Source: Urophycis tenuis (Eukaryota; Chordata; Actinopteri; Gadiformes; Phycidae). Taken from it: a stretch of DNA of 64,000 nucleotides. Location of the stretch: positions 14,097,739-14,161,738 of the forward strand of contig JAXIVH010000008.1 in NCBI GenBank assembly GCA_036785325.1. The letters are read 5' to 3'. The stretch's first letter is position 1. Every line of letters starts with the position of its first letter. This document shows positions 1 through 18,300 of the stretch, in pieces. The translations under genes and the position numbers were made by a program. The notes under the pieces are model-generated. The model did no database searches. It was not told the origin of the DNA and saw nothing but the letters and a program-made list of their open reading frames with translations.

Positions 1-5728
<5,728 letters not shown>

Positions 5729-6220
5729 ACTGAGCAGGAGGGCAGGGGGAAATAAGTAGCAGGTCCTTTGGGAGCAGAGCAGGTTTAGCTCAAGCAAGGG
5801 GAGATCACGGTCCCCTTTTTTGTCTAGTCTCCTCCTACCTCAGGATGAAAAGAAGAAGAAAAGAAAATGGATAAATCCTGGTGTAGTTCTCCTCTTCCGC
5901 TCCTCAGTGGACGTCCGAGCCCTTTTCTCCGGCCGTGCGCGCCTCTCGTCTCTCTCTCTCTCTTTCTCTCTCTCCCTCTCTCCACTCACCGTCTGCTGCT
6001 GTCCGTCTGCCGAACTGCCTGAGAAAATGTGGCTGGCTAGCGTGAGTATGTGTTTCTCTCCGCCGTGTGTGTGCGTGTGTGCGTGTGTGTGTGTGTGTTG
6101 TGTGTGTGTGTGTGTGTGCGGCGCCCCCTCTCTCGCCTCTCTCATCTCCCCTGTGCTGCCCTCTTGCTTGAGGGAGACAGAGGACAAGTGCCTTGAATAG
6201 CCCGCTCAGCCCTCTTTCAA

Positions 6221-6256
<36 letters not shown>

Positions 6257-6273
6257 CTCTCTCGCTCTCTCTC

Positions 6274-6307
<34 letters not shown>

Positions 6308-6400
6308 AGCTGACATCAAACTCGGGGGACTGCTGCCAAAATTCCACGCAAGGTTGTATACTTGGAAGCAATTGCACAGAAAGCGGCTTGAAAAGACAAC

Positions 6401-6440
<40 letters not shown>
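5729..6440. repeat. itga7 upstream region dominated by CT, GT and poly-C tracts
   Basis: Upstream of the itga7 start the sequence holds CT arrays (about 5946-5987 and 6220-6307), a GT array (6067-6119) and a 37-base C homopolymer (6402-6438). The itga7 5' UTR and promoter probably lie here, but I see no TATA box or other element I can defend. Confidence 0.7.
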
Positions 6441-6441
<1 letters not shown>

Positions 6442-7200
6442 ACACACACACACACAAACACACACATTAATGTGTGTGCATACATTAATGGTCATTTCAT
6501 GTTAACAAACAATGGGACCACTGATTCAAATATGGCGCGCCCAATGACAGAACAGCATTCCCCCAAAAGGTTTTTTTTCATACTGTCTACAGCTGATTTC
6601 TGTGCTGCTGGGGTTCATTTAGGGGTGCAGCTGTCAGTGTGTTCTGTCCCCCCAACTGTTCCATGCAATAAACCTCACACGAATGTCCACTAAAAACCTA
6701 GAGGGGGTAAGTCAAACTAGTTGAGGTTTTTTAGAGGGTTGCTTTTTTTGAGGGGGTGGGGGGGGGGGGTGGGGGGGGGCTTAAATCCAATTGTCCGAAT
6801 ATTCAGCAATTGAACATTTGGCGTGAGATTCTTGCTCCAGTGGTTCTCATCTTGCAGTATTTAGCGTTCTTGAAGTATAGGGCTAAATAAATAAGTAGGC
6901 CTAGATATTCACAGCCCACATGCTCGCGCCGACCACAGTGACTGCCCCTCTACCGCGATGTGTGGGGGCACTTCAGTCAAAGGCGATGAGATAAGTGTCC
7001 CTAAGGCCCTAAGGGATTCATTCTCAAGCGGAATTGTGAATGATTTAATATTTTACACTTTTAAACTTTACATACGTCCGCTATTTCTTATGCAATCAAA
7101 ATGCCCTGCTATATTTTTTTTCTTCATATTTCATATTCATTGAGTAGTAAGTGTGTGCACTATGCAACTTTTCTGAGCTTTTTTGACCTTAACTTTGCAG
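6441..7200. other. Non-coding stretch, nothing recognised
   Basis: AT-rich DNA with short T runs and a G-rich tract near 6754-6779. No coding, RNA or transposon signature that I can support. Confidence 0.6.
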
Positions 7201-7206
7201 GTTAAC

Positions 7207-7957
<751 letters not shown>

Positions 7958-8422
7958 TAACTAGGCCTTAAGAGTCGTTGTAATGGTTCTATAACACTTT
8001 ATGGGTCGATTGGTGACTGTTTCGAGGGAAAAGCACGGTGGGCCATGTTCCGATATCCATACTTCATGAGTATACTTAAACGTAGTAGGCCTACAGAACG
8101 GAAATTACCATCAGCTGTGCGGCCGCGTCACCTGCCAAACACACGTGAATCGTGAATCCATTCCTCTACGTAGTGAGTACGGAAAGTGTACATCGTTGCC
8201 TACTATGCGCATGACTATGCGTACTAACCGTTTTGAGAGCAACATCTGGGTCCTTTCAGTACATTCTTTTTTTTTTAGTATAGATTCTGTGCCCCCGGTC
8301 CGGTGGCAAACTCTCGCGGTAGTCTCGGGTCCCGCGAAGTAACGAACTGCTTTACAGCACTACACGCCCGCAAACGGAACCGGCTATAACAGAAAGTAAC
8401 GTTGGGGACTGTTATGGTCATC

Positions 8423-8616
8423 ATGGATAAGCCGACTAAAAAGAGACACAGGAACCCACCGTCTGAGGCAGAGAAGAAGCGAAAACGGTTGTCTGACAAA
8501 CAGAGAGGCCAGCCTCGAATAAACATTGGGCGAGCTTTTCAAGAATGGCGTGAACTCAGAGAACAAAGTGGAGACTGTGAATCGGATGCCGACTTGGCCG
8601 TGTTGCTATTGACATT
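8423..8616 (+). CDS. First coding exon of a small basic protein, unrecognised
   Basis: Starts at ATG 8423 and runs to a good donor (GTAAGT) at 8617. The peptide opens MDKPTKKRHR, is highly basic for about 30 residues (PPSEAEKKRKR), then has the motif INIGRAFQEWRELREQ and an acidic DCESDADLAVLLL segment. I recall similar openings (NIG-AF-WRELR, then DAE/DADLA-LLL) in uncharacterised fish proteins, some transposon-linked; this is memory only. In the window the frame continues without a stop into an exon at 45108-45200 across a 36.5-kb intron filled by the nested transposons. An upstream in-frame ATG lies at 8414. Confidence 0.5.
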
Positions 8617-8988
8617 GTAAGTACCCTTGGGTGAAGTTTGTTCTCTTTTTTTTCATTGTATTGTGGCTTTCTTGATGTTGATAGTCTCTGTTAAAATGTG
8701 TTTACTCGGCCGTTTTGTTGTGAGCCCTGTATGTTTCTAGCCAGGCGCGGCGCCAGGATTTCAATTTTGGATGGGCCACAGTAATTTAGGATGGGCCACT
8801 ATTTAATAGGGAAAATAATACTTACTAACATACATAGAATTGGAAATTATCTCTGCCTGACCTGTTTGTGTTTATATTGCCTTCTGCTGTAGAGGAGCTT
8901 TGACAGCGCGGTGCGACGCTCTCTCTCCCGTTAAAAGTGAATGTCGCTCACTCAGCGGACCTCTCTCTTGATCTCGCTCCACTGTTTC
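8617..8988. other. Intron start with a transposon-edge fragment
   Basis: After the donor at 8617 comes AT-rich sequence, then a GGCGCGGCGCCAGGA segment followed by two TGGATGGGCCAC-like units (8741-8815). Related GATGGGCCA and GCGCCAG pieces occur at 44815-44860 and 45010-45020. The two sites may be the ends of one element that the whole 9-44 kb stack later entered, but this is weak. Confidence 0.35.
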
Positions 8989-8993
8989 TCTCC

Positions 8994-9183
8994 TGTGATA
9001 TCTTCGTGGGTTACAATAATGGCTTAAGACGGTGGTTTGCTTTATAACACAACTTTTACTGGAACCAGCAATAGTACATCCGTACACACCTAACACCTGC
9101 TCTAGACTAACACTAACTAGCATAAGAGTCATGTGACTACCAGCACCAATCAGATTACAGTTTATTTTAACCATTAGAGTCTG
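8994..9183 (-). repeat. Gypsy 3' LTR, distal part
   Basis: About 180 bases nearly identical to 31854-32040 (the 5' LTR), ending in the same GATATCACA terminus and TSD. It differs by a few small indels, for example GTGACTAC against CAGAT. The LTR promoter TATAAAG-like box is present in both copies. Confidence 0.85.
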
Positions 9184-9399
9184 TTGCCGTGTTCCGAACT
9201 GGAGGCTGCGACTCGCTAGAGCACTTCCTTGTGAGTCGCGACCTATGGAGCGTTCTTGGTAGTCGAGGCTGGAGTGCTGCCTAGCATTCGTGAACGTTCG
9301 GAGTTTGGAACGACTTCCTAGTGTGTGGAGTGCTTCCGCTTTTTATACTGCGCTTCCGCTTTTATTCTGCGCGCTTCTTTCGAAGAAAAATAAAAAAGA

Positions 9400-12300
9400 A
9401 TGGATGCGGTTGCTGTCGAGCTGTTCCTGTTTTATTTGATGTGGTGCGAGCTGGAGGAGGATGCCGAGGTGGAAGATCGGCGGATTGTACAGCAGAGGAG
9501 GAGATTGCTGTACTGTCGGCGTCTCTGTAACCAAAACGGCGAGGTATGTGATCTAATTTAGTTGTTGCATTAATAGCTTCTTCTCATAATTGTTTGTTAG
9601 GGCAAAGTATTTTGTTTTAGGCTTATATGGTATTCCTCCATGCTAATGAAGAACTATGTGGTCTAGCTGATAGTTTATCAAATGCAACGTTTATCAAATG
9701 CAACGTTTATGCGTCATACGTTTGTGCACATTTTGCTGACAAAATAGACATTTAGCGCTCATTTTTCTGACAGCACTACCACGCCACACGTTTTAATCCC
9801 TCTATGTGAACGCCCCCCTTGTCTCTATTTGGGCGGGATAGGTTAGAACCATACAACTTTTATTGGCTTAAGAGGGAGAAGGCTACTGTTATGACAAGGC
9901 TATTCTTATGTTATGACAACCCAGATAGCAAGCTGACATTGAAATGATATTGATTTTCCATCTGAATCATCAGAATGGTTGACATTGAAATCTTGATGCA
10001 AAATAGATGTTGAATCACCATTGCCAAACTGATGAAACCCGACATTGACAGCAGTGATGTTGAAACAACATTGATACATAGGTGTCCTTTATGATTGATC
10101 TATCATTGATATTTGGTTTACCGGGTGATAAATTGTAATGTTGAAAAGTCATTGATTTTGAGTTGACCGGGAAATCACGTATTGTCGAAAGCAATCGACT
10201 TATAGTTGACCGGGAAAGATGATCGAAAAGTCATGGATTAATAGTTGACCGGGAATGATGATCGAAAAGTCATGGATTTATAGTTGACCGGGAAAGATGA
10301 TCGAAAAGTCATGGATTTATAGTTGACCGGGAAAAGATGATCGAAAAGTCATGGATTTATAGTTGACCGGGAATGATGATCGAAAAGTCATGGATTTATA
10401 GTTGACCGGGAAAGATGATCGAAAAGTCATGGATTTATAGTTGACCGGGAAAAGATGATCGAAAAGTCATGGATTTATAGTTGACCGGGAAAAGATGATC
10501 GAAAAGTCATGGATTTATAGTTGACCTGGAGACCATCATGTGGTAGACCGGCGGTACTGCACCCCATCCCATTCATTTCGGAATCAATTTCAGGTAAGCA
10601 AGCACTTTGATCTAATCTTTGAATGCTGAACTGTTATGTATGTATAGTTTACATAGTACATAGGCTAGATACTGTCATAATTCAAGCAACATTCCCTCCG
10701 ATCAACAACACTGCAAGCTGTCAAAAGCAAGTTAACGGCAGGCTACATACACCCTGATTAAATAGTCAGTTATAACTAACGCTTTGTTCACCGGTTGATT
10801 TTGTGGTTGCTATAACATTTAATACATTGTACACCGAAAAATTACCAGTGTTACAGTATACCACTGCAGATCCTTGCCCTGCTTTAGCTGGGATCAGCGA
10901 TCAAAGGGGCATGGTGTCTAATAAAACGATTATGAAAAGGCTACACAACTATCAGAAGATTCACGTTAATTCAACTTGTCTGTATGAATAAGTTAGCATG
11001 CGCTAGCAACACGTCAGCTTGCATGATGCCTGGATAGTGGCTGTCATTATATATCCCATAACGTTCAAGTAGTCGGTGTAATTATCAATATGACAGTTGT
11101 TTTCTGTATTAAGTTTTATCAACTGCCAGGGAAAGCATCTCGCCCACGCGCTTGATTGTGACACGCGAGAATAGACTGATGAGAGATTTCTGGTCCGAAC
11201 TCATAAAGACAGAATGCCCAGCCAGATAAGGCCGCATCTACACTAACCCGGGTAAATATAAAAACGGACATTCGCAATGAAAACGATCTCCGTCCACACT
11301 ATTGTTTTCATATCGTTTACGGAATGTTTTGTCTGAGCGTCTCGAGCGCAAGCTTGCGGCATTGTCATGGCAACCGAACGTCATCGTTTCTAAAAGCCTC
11401 CGTCTACCCTGATCACACTACAACACGAACCCGAAGTTTTCACATTCATCCACCTCAGCGACCGTTTCTGAAAAGCATCGTTTTCAGCGTCGGAATTCTC
11501 CGTTCTAATGTGGACGGAAGGGCTAAACGGATAAATATTTATGCGTTTCTGGATTTACCCGGGTTAGTGTAGATGGGGCCTAAATAAATTATAGGCCTAC
11601 ACTGATTGTAATTATTTGAATTGTTTGCGATTTGCAGAATCCTGCTCGATTTACTAGTTAATGTAATCTCAATTCCACATAAAAGGGTTTGGCAAAGTCT
11701 TTGACAATTTCACAGTAATTAAATAATTTAAAATATATATTCTGATATTTAATATTATTTAATGGCCCAGCATTTCACTGCACCCCATATAGAATATAAC
11801 AGAATACTGGATTAGAATACAATGATTTTATTGTACAGCTGTGCAAACAATTCACATAACAGTAGGCTATACATAAAACAAGCAGCAGAAAATAATAGAA
11901 ACTAGAAAATACAAGTCATACAACATTAAGTGCACAACTATTGCTCGGACAGTCTTAGGACGCAAGGTGAACTACAAACTACGAAGATGGGGGAATATCA
12001 CCAATTTGAGCGAGTCACAGGGCTGATGTCAAGTTAAATGCTGTTTGCTGACACTGTACTCTCCCTTTTTGTTCTCCTTCCCCAGATTATTCATCGTTTA
12101 TCAAGTAAGTGTAACCCAGGTCCCATGTAGTTAAAAGATAAAGCTAAAGTGGTTAATACGATGAGACTGGGCCTGGGCTCGTTGTAGGAAAAACTACAAC
12201 TTTTGTATGTTACTTTAAGAGTGTACCTTTAATAAGGTTTGTTATTTTAATAATGACCACCACAACTGTTCTTTAAATTCAATTAACCCCTCAAAGGCAT

Positions 12301-15300
12301 TTATTCATAATAAAATAAATGTCTTTTTTGAATATGAAATAAAATAATGAAATAGCACTGAATTACTCAATTGTAAATAAAAGATCTTCAAAATAAAATT
12401 CAGTTTCCTTTTGTTTCACACTTTCTTTAACTGGAAAAGAAAGACACCTTTTCGGTTTGATCCACTTGAAATAAAATACCATTCAGTATATTTTACACAG
12501 CAAAACACTTTCAAAAAGAAAACCCTTGTTTTATATAATTCTAATTAAAACATTAAATACTTTTCGAAATCATTCAAATTACCTTTCAAAACAGTAGGTT
12601 TAGATTTACATGCAACCACTCAAAACTAAATGTTATCTGTGGGCCCACACACTCATACGAAACACTTTAGAATAGGATTTGAAAACCCGTTGCAGGCCTG
12701 TTTACGAAGCTCGTGTGCGTTGTGGCCTAAAAACTGTAGTGGCCGTTTCACTCAGGGCTGAGTACAAATAAAAAGCACGTGCAGGGTATGTTAATACTCA
12801 CGAATCCGATTCAAGGGTAAATTAGTTGGGGTAGAATGGGAATGGGGGTCTCACGATGACAATAGCACAGTCAATCCAAAAACACACGTGGGCAATGGCG
12901 CGGCGAAGTCGCACAGCAGGACAGGACACGTCCGAACACGGACGAACAGGACCATCGGTTGGAAAACCCAGTCTCCCTCTCTCTCCAACGTTCGTCTCCT
13001 CTGGCAGTTCACACAAAAGTTAATATCAGGACCACGAGTAGTCGACCTCTACGATAAAACTTAGATGTTCCCCACACCACGATGCCTCCTTTCTTAGCTC
13101 TCGGTCGACAACGTGTTTTCTTCTCATGCGTGCTCAATACCTCCCAACACTACCTGTGCCACCAATCCCGCCCCTTTTACAGATGCTTTACTTTGATTGG
13201 CTTGCGACTATTTTTAACCAAAAGCAAACAGGAATAAGATGATTGACAGGTAACAGGTTAGATTGCCCATGTAGCACGGCTTCTTCCTCTCTTCTAGGCT
13301 CTCTGATCAGATATTTTAACCAACTTAATGAACTAAAAGGACTTTTATGAATTTATCTCTTAATTGTGAACAGTCCTATTTATTTAACGTTACATATCAT
13401 ATTTATGCTTTTAACCAGCACACATTTTAACCATTTTAAATATTATGAACTCTATTTATTTATTAACTTTGTAAATATAGCATGTTATTATACGGTTAGG
13501 TTATTTTTTATGCTCTGTAAGCTTATATGATTTTTATACAGGGCTACATAAGCAATTGTCAATTTCTGAATTGGTACACCACTTCCACAATGGCATCACG
13601 TTGGTCAAAGAGGCGCATAATTAGGTCAATGCTTAAGGCCACAGAATCTGAGATACTACAGACGTTTGAGGAGACGTTTAGTAGTTCAAATATGCAGGGC
13701 AACATGGCTAGAATAGAACATACTGAGTGCCCGAGTGTAGTAGTAGGGTCAGACTTGTCAGCCTCTAGTCAGTCAGTTGTAGAGGAGCTACCCATGTCTG
13801 CCAAATACCTAGACCTAGAAATAGAAGAGGAACTACCCATTATAGGGGAAAATGAGCCGAATTCACCACTTGGTGAGAACCATGTGTCCATGGACACTGT
13901 TAATGACTATGTATCAGATTCGGATGATTCTGATAAAGAGGGGCCAACCCTTGAGTATTTGTTGACTAGTTTGAGGTATTGGGCTTCTACATTTTCAGTG
14001 TCACTAGTGGCACTGAGTGCACTTTTGACTATTCTGCGTGTGTTTCACCCAAAATTGCCCAAAGATGCTCGGACAGTGCTTAGGACGCAAGGTGAAATAC
14101 CAACCAAGAAGATGGAAGGTGGAGAATATCACCACTTTGGGCTAGCCACAGGGCTGATGTCAAAACTAAAATCTTTGACCCTGCCTGTTAACACTGTGTG
14201 GATGCAGTTCAATGTAGATGGACTTCCATTGTTTAAGAGCAGTAGACTGCAGTTCTGGCCAATTCTTGCCACGGTTAATGTGGATCACACCAGATCGCCA
14301 TTTCTTGTGGGCCTCTTTTGCGGGCATAGTAAGCCAAAAAGTGTGTTCGAGTTTTTGGGGCCATTCATAGCGGACCTGAAAGAGATTTTAGAGAAAGGTA
14401 TCTGGCACAATGGGCAGCAGATACTGGTTAAAGTGAGCTCGTTTTTGTGTGATGCCCCTGCCCGAGCATTTCTAAAAAACATAAAGGGCCACAACGGTTA
14501 TTCTGGCTGTGACAAATGCGTGCAAGTGGGTGAATGGGAAGGCAAAATAGTCTTTCCAGAAGTTAACGCAAAATTGAGAACTGATGAAGACTTCAACTCA
14601 ATGGTTGATGAGGACCACCATTTACAACAAACTCTGTCTCCCCTAGCTTCGGTGGTGAAAATGGTTTCAATGTTTCCCTCAGACTACATGCATTCATGTT
14701 GTCTTGGAGTAACGAGGAAACTATTGTATATTTGGATGAGAGGCAAGTCACTGACGACTAGGTTGGGTAGCAACACCATTAGAGAAATCTCTGATAAACT
14801 GAACCAACTAAGTCCCTACACCCCAACTGAGTTCAGTCGCAAACCCAGGGCCCTCTCAGAGATTGATAGGTGGAAGGCGACTGAACTACGGTACTTTATG
14901 CTCTATGCTGGCCCTGTAGTTCTTAACAACACCATTCCCATTGAGATGTACAACAACTTTTTGTTGTTTTCTGTGGCTATGCACCTCCTTTTGACACCAG
15001 GAACAGCTGATAATATGATAGACTGTGCTAATGAATTGCTGGTTTCATTTGTCAATCACTTTGGGTACCTGTACGGGAAATCTGAAATCATGTATAATGT
15101 CCATCAGTTGACACACCTGGCATCAGAATACAAGATGTTTGGTCCCCTAGACAACATTGCTGGCTTTCCTTATGAAAATTACTTAGGTCACTTAAAGAGC
15201 CTATTACGCAAGCCTCACTTGCCTTTGCAGCAAATTGTGAAGAGGCTTTCAGAGATACCCACACAATTATTAGACCCAAACCAGAACAGCACAAACAAGT

Positions 15301-18300
15301 ACATGCACCCTCACCATGATGGTCCAGTGGTGCCTCACTTAGGCCATGGAGATCAGTACCGTAAGGTTGTCACTGAAAAGTATACCTTAACAACCAAGTT
15401 TGGGAACAATTGCATACAAATACTTCATGACATTGGAATTGTTGAAAACATTATCAGGGTAGCTTGTGAGACTTTTGTAATTTTCAGAACGTTTACAAAG
15501 AAGGACTCTTATTACCAGTATCCCTTCCCATCCTCAAACACTGGGATATATACGGTATGGGGGTTGAGCGATACCGTCAGTGTGGTGAAGCTTCAGCTCA
15601 TTAATAAAAAATATATTCTTTACCCTAATAAAACACAATTCATCGCCATTCCCATGATTCATTACCATTAAATATCTAAAAATGTAGAAATCAGTTCATG
15701 TAATCAGTTCAAGTAATCAGTTCATGTAATCAGTTGATGTAATCAGTTCATGTTGGTCCAACTATTTTTATTTGAAAACAGCACACCATGAGCAACTGGT
15801 ACGTTGTTCAGTTTGGCAGTGGTGGTACGGAAATTGTTCCAAGTACCTGGGTAAGTGGGGAAAATGTGTATTGGCCCCCACACCCTCCCAAGGACTCGGG
15901 CAAGATCCACACTGCGATCAGGAGGAGAGATGAGCCGGGGAAGGAGTGGACGGCGTATCCTGCTCGGGTCCTCGTGAGTCGTGGTGGGTGTTCTCAAATT
16001 AGCATCAGAACATGTCTCCATCTGCCAACATTTCTCTGTACCTGACTGCTATTCTGTGTTTGTAGAAACTTTTGTGGAGGCACAGAGGTCCCTGGAGAGA
16101 TATATCCAGCATGGCTGTGATGCCACGGACATGGACTCAGATGGGGAGAGTCTGAAAAGAAAAAAAAGGCAATAATCAACATCTTATTTCCATAGTTCCA
16201 TACAATTCCACATACAACAAACTATTGTTTCAACAATTTATTCCTGACCTGTGTGCCAATTAATAGTTTCCTACTGTACATCATTTGTTTAGTAATGTCA
16301 TATGAACTTTCTAATCACTTTAATTATAGTTTGTTCATGTTCACTTTTAGACCTAATCCAATTTACCGAGGTGACTCCGAACCTGAGCCACCTCGGAAAT
16401 TCCCCAAAGCCCCCAAAGTTTTATTTCCAGGTATAGTGAACCACATTGGTGTGTGTCTGTGTGTGCGTGTGTGTGTGTGTGAGACAGAGTAAGCTTTTGC
16501 AGGTAGTTTAATTCTGCACATCTGCCCCAAACAACAGCTTCCAGCTCCCAAACAACTGCTCCCCAGGCGACCTTTCCTCCACCCACATTCCAACCTCCTC
16601 CGACCCAAACCCCCACCTACCACACCCTCCAACTCCCAAATTCCCCTTTCAAAAATCTGCTCAGCCTGAATCTCGATTGTGAGGACATCCCTCCTCCACT
16701 GCCTCCTTCCCTGCCTTCTCTGCCTTCTCTGCTTTCTCCTGGACAGGATCAGGGGACATTTACAGAGGGTGTGTTTTAAAAATGCATATTTATGTAAATT
16801 CAAACTTTCAAAATCAAATATCAAACCTATATTCTGTCAAATAAATTCATTGTATTTCTTCATATTTGTAACAGATTCAAGAGACACTGCCAGGCAGGCA
16901 CTGAAAGGCAAGTGTAAAAATGTTATGCCTTGAGATTATGTAATGGTTAGGCTACCATTTTTAAGAAATGCATAATATCAAATTAATTTAATTTATGAGG
17001 GAATTTGTGCTCCTGACAGTTGCTTTAAAATTGTAACTTACAACTGAAGATTCCAATGGGAATCTCAAATGCCTTCTTTGTTCAGGCGTTCATAGCTGGG
17101 CTCTCAGAGTGTATTCATACACTCATGGAATAGTAAAACAGTAAAAAATTTGACTCCATTAAATACTGAGTTGATGATGCATTTGTTCTAAACGTTCTGT
17201 CACTTAAAAGTAAAAGGGCATAATATTTCAACTGTACCAAAACATTTTTGCTAGCAGATGTGGCTATGCAGAAGCTGCTGGGCACCGTGGCTGAGTTGGT
17301 GAAGGAGGTGAGGGATCTGCGGGAGGAATTCCGCACGTTCCGCCAAGTGTGCAGGTGTGGGCAGTCTGTTGGGCTAGCGGGACAGGTGGACCCCTTGGAG
17401 TTGCCTCTGCAAAACATGGAGGAGCTGGAGAATGCAGAGGTGACTCTCCAGGCTGAGGAAAAGAAAAAGGCACTGGTAAATATTTAACAATTACATCTTT
17501 CATCTAATTAAGGACTTCCCTACTCATTTGCTACATTTTCATAAATTGCCTAAACTTCCAGACTCGTCACACTCCAGGATGTCAAAAACATTGCATACTC
17601 AAATCCATCTTACACCAAAACTGCTGTTTTGGTGGCCTTCACCTTCATCAGTCTCAGTTCAATTTCCTCTTGGAGACTGAAAAATTCTCCGAGATGTCTT
17701 ACAAAACAGTGCCAAGTGCCCTTATTTCATACTTCAAAGTTGGCCTACCAATCTGGGTGATAAGGTTGATGGATAAAAGCATCTGCCAAATGCCCTAAAC
17801 ATTAACATATTTTTATGCTGATAGACTGCCCGCTTGGCCATCATTGGTGGGACTAGTTTAGAGGTGACGGTGCGGAGGATGATGGCGTACTGCCTCACCA
17901 ATGAGCTGGCCTCGGGTCTGAACTGGGCTGGCAAAAAGAACAAAGACCTAGCCAAGCAGAAGCAGCCGTTTAAAGACTTGTCTCTCTGCCACAGTATGTT
18001 TGGTGAGTCCTACTGTATTTTCACTTCTTTCCTGCATTATGGAGAAGTTCACAGTGTTCAGATTCTCCTACATTGCTCTCTGTGCTCTTTCTGGGGAAAA
18101 TTACCAGGCAAAGAGCAGTATTAGGCAAAATAGCACAAACAAAAATAAATAAAATGCAAATTAAATCAACTTAAAAGAATTTCTAGCAAAAAATGAAAGA
18201 AAATAACTTGCATAAACTCACATACCTGCATTATGGAGAAGAAATATTCACAGGTGTTCAGATTCTCCTACATTGCTCTCTGTGCTCTGTAACACCACGA

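Noticed and set aside
6020..6060. ATG followed by a GTGAGT donor on plus near 6028
   Set aside because: Only a few codons, no downstream partner, and within itga7 upstream sequence; likely chance.
8872..9174. Minus-strand ORF repeated at 31681-32031, at first taken for a conserved gene
   Set aside because: Both are Gypsy LTR sequence; the shared peptide is a translated LTR.
10140..10525. Regular repeats resembling a CRISPR array
   Set aside because: Units are contiguous with no unique spacers, the host is a vertebrate, and the array lies at a transposon end. It is a minisatellite.
13527..13589. Start codon at 13527 for the Tnp2-like transposase
   Set aside because: An acceptor (TTTTTATACAG) lies between it and ATG 13590, and the extra residues look like translated untranslated sequence. 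Not excluded.
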